Shown here piece by piece: positions 8,357 through 9,295 of a DNA stretch of 9,295 bases. The stretch lies in assembly GCA_024639625.1 (NCBI GenBank), contig JAHEIA010000079.1, positions 1-9,295 on the forward strand, in the 5' to 3' direction. The number at the start of each line of letters is the position of its first letter. Position 1 is the first letter of the stretch. This DNA comes from Chromatiales bacterium (GTDB lineage Bacteria > Pseudomonadota > Gammaproteobacteria > Chromatiales > Chromatiaceae). A program made the translations under genes and the position numbers. The notes beneath the pieces were generated by a model, which had not been told where the DNA came from, did no database searches, and saw only the letters and a list, made by a program, of their open reading frames with translations.

Positions 8357-9055
8357 CTACACCTCTGTTTGATTCCGTTGTTTGGTCTCCCGGGCCTGGA
8401 TTCCGCCGGCGATATACACCAGAGCCAACATGCCGAAGATATAGGCCTGAACCAACGCCTCGACGACATGCAACATCAGGATGGGTACCGGCAGCAGAAA
8501 GCCCGCCACCAGTAGCAGCATCAGAGCGGCCAGCTCCAGGCTCATGATGTTGCCGAATAGGCGTACTGCCAAGGCCACGGTCCGAGTAATTTCGCTGATC
8601 AGATGGAGGGGCAGCAGGATCGGGTTGGGGGTTAGGTAATGGCGCAGGTAGGCGCGGACACCACTGATGCGGATCCCGTACCAGTGCACTGCCAGGAATA
8701 CCAGCAATGCCAGGGCCGCCGTGACCGACAGGTCGCGGGTAGGGGAGTGCAGGCCCGGGATGAGGCCGATCAGGTTGGCAGCAACCAAAAATAGCCACAG
8801 GCTGCCGATGAAGGGCAGCAGCATCCGGGCGTGCTGTGGAGCGACGGCGCGAATCGCGCTCATCAGTACGCCCACGATACCTTCGAGTGCTGCCTGGAAA
8901 GGCTTTGGCTCCATGCGCAAGCGGCGCGTAGCCAGGGCCGCGAAACTTCCCAGGAGCAAGACGATGCCCGAGGAGGTTAGCGTGGACCCGGTAATGTCTA
9001 ACGGACCCAGCGAGAACACGATGCCGGGGGCGAGGCCAGTTTCATCCATGCTCAT
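8357..9055 (-). CDS. atpB: N-ATPase Fo subunit a (ion channel, stator)
   Basis: Subunit a provides the two half-channels that carry ions to and from the c ring. The 232-residue, multi-pass product has the family signatures in order: NLIGLIPG at 94-101, SPTRDLSVT at 104-112 (like the usual TPTxDLNxT), and the key VRLFGN at 164-169 with Arg165 equivalent to E. coli Arg210. Glu174 aligns with E. coli Glu219, His196 with His245 and Gln203 (LVQAYIF) with Gln252, so the polar residues lining the half-channels are all kept. About five membrane segments are visible. The start ATG at 9055 overlaps the atpQ stop (ATGA), and the upstream Shine-Dalgarno is weak, so translational coupling is likely. A second Met at residue 3 is an alternative start. 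The stop lies 2 nt before atpE. In most N-ATPase operons atpR sits just upstream of this gene; here it does not. Confidence 0.95.
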   Translation of the reverse strand: MSMDETGLAPGIVFSLGPLDITGSTLTSSGIVLLLGSFAALATRRLRMEPKPFQAALEGIVGVLMSAIRAVAPQHARMLLPFIGSLWLFLVAANLIGLIPGLHSPTRDLSVTAALALLVFLAVHWYGIRISGVRAYLRHYLTPNPILLPLHLISEITRTVALAVRLFGNIMSLELAALMLLLVAGFLLPVPILMLHVVEALVQAYIFGMLALVYIAGGIQARETKQRNQTEV

Positions 9056-9295
9056 TCCCGGATTATCAGATACACGTTAACCAATCCGAGCACCAGACCG
9101 AGGAAGATGAGGCTCAGGGTCCAGCTCATGGAATAGCCTTCCAGCCGCCCGTCGAGCCAGGCACCCAGGTAGGCTCCCCCACGACGGGGATCACGAACAC
9201 CAGGCCCAGGGTGCCGAGATACACGGTCTGGCCCAGCCACTGGTGGTGCTCCCGCTCGGCCCTTGCCCGCCGTCGCGCTTGCCTGTCCACTTGGT
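9052..9295 (-). CDS. atpQ: AtpQ (AtpI/AtpZ-like N-ATPase accessory membrane protein), 5' end outside or at the edge, with an apparent frameshift
   Basis: AtpQ is a small two-helix membrane protein encoded in N-ATPase operons (ATPase_gene1 family), thought to help assemble or regulate Fo. The C-terminal part shows the signature GAYLGAWLDGR followed by a second membrane helix, and ends at a TGA that overlaps the atpB start. The N-terminal part (basic stretch RQARRRARAEREHHQWLGQ and a first helix ending VFVIPVVG) lies in a different frame. The two join if the G5 tract (9176-9180 on the plus strand as CCCCC) had one more G, restoring V-V-G-G-A-Y-L-G. As written, the N-terminal frame reads on out of family, and the C-terminal frame begins with nonsense. 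A sequencing or assembly error is the most likely cause; true decay or slippage is possible. The start is probably upstream of 9295; an in-frame GTG at 9290 lacks a visible Shine-Dalgarno. Confidence 0.8.
   Translation of the reverse strand, partial: PSGQASATAGKGRAGAPPVAGPDRVSRHPGPGVRDPRRGGAYLGAWLDGRLEGYSMSWTLSLIFLGLVLGLVNVYLIIRE

Larger units (their letters stand above)
4955..9295 (-). other. Partial N-ATPase operon atpQ-B-E-F-A-G, read right to left
   Basis: Six ATPase genes are packed on the minus strand: Q/B overlap 4 nt, B/E are 2 nt apart, E/F 16 nt, F/A overlap 8 nt, and A/G overlap 4 nt. N-ATPase operons are known in the order D-C-Q-R-B-E-F-A-G. This operon matches from Q on, except that R is missing at its usual place. 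Delta is absent and b carries a delta-like tail, which is diagnostic. The promoter and the beta and epsilon genes would be beyond the right edge. No convincing terminator follows atpG. Confidence 0.9.

Noticed and set aside
8355..8798. N-terminal extension of the c subunit into atpB
   Set aside because: The family starts at the short N-terminus, and the ATG at 8354 has a good Shine-Dalgarno; the upstream part is an alternate-frame reading of atpB.
9182..9240. The first 20 residues of the 62-residue frame ending at 9052 as a true N-terminus
   Set aside because: They are an out-of-frame reading. The neighbouring frame here gives the expected basic and hydrophobic AtpQ N-terminus.

Overview
The window looks like an accessory region of a GC-rich (roughly 60 % by eye) bacterial chromosome, most likely a proteobacterium. 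Its main content is a divergent F-type ATPase operon of the N-ATPase type. These operons usually lie beside, not instead of, a housekeeping F1Fo ATP synthase, often in marine, halotolerant or metabolically versatile proteobacteria, and also in some archaea and planctomycetes. The taxonomic guess is weak, because no rRNA or marker gene is present.

Layout from left to right. Positions 2-124 (+) hold a possible C-terminal end of an unrecognised protein. Positions 125-311 are a leader with no convincing promoter, only a 10-bp-spaced direct repeat. Positions 312-3074 (+) encode a 920-residue multi-pass membrane protein that joins a site-2-protease-like (M50) zinc metalloprotease core to two tandem SUKH (SMI1/KNR4) domains. 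Positions 3075-3304 separate two convergent genes and hold one GC-rich hairpin. Positions 3305-4798 (-) encode a membrane sensor histidine kinase with no response regulator in view. Positions 4955-9295 (-) hold the ATPase genes, read from right to left: atpQ (cut by the window edge), atpB (a), atpE (c), atpF (b with a delta-like C-terminus), atpA (alpha) and atpG (gamma). The genes overlap or nearly touch, as expected for translational coupling. The beta and epsilon genes (atpD, atpC) would be expected just beyond the right edge.

Together, a, b and c form the membrane rotor and stator, alpha and gamma form part of F1, and the delta-like tail of b replaces the missing delta gene. Several points deserve attention. 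atpQ carries an apparent 1-nt frameshift in a G5 tract. There is no room for atpR between atpQ and atpB. The c subunit keeps the ion-binding Glu-Ser and Tyr but has Met at the helix-1 position where Na+ rings have Gln or Glu. The alpha subunit has Arg in place of the Walker A Lys while keeping its arginine finger. The histidine kinase follows atpG on the same strand without an obvious terminator and may be co-transcribed. I see no CRISPR array, tRNA, rRNA, transposase or IS element.
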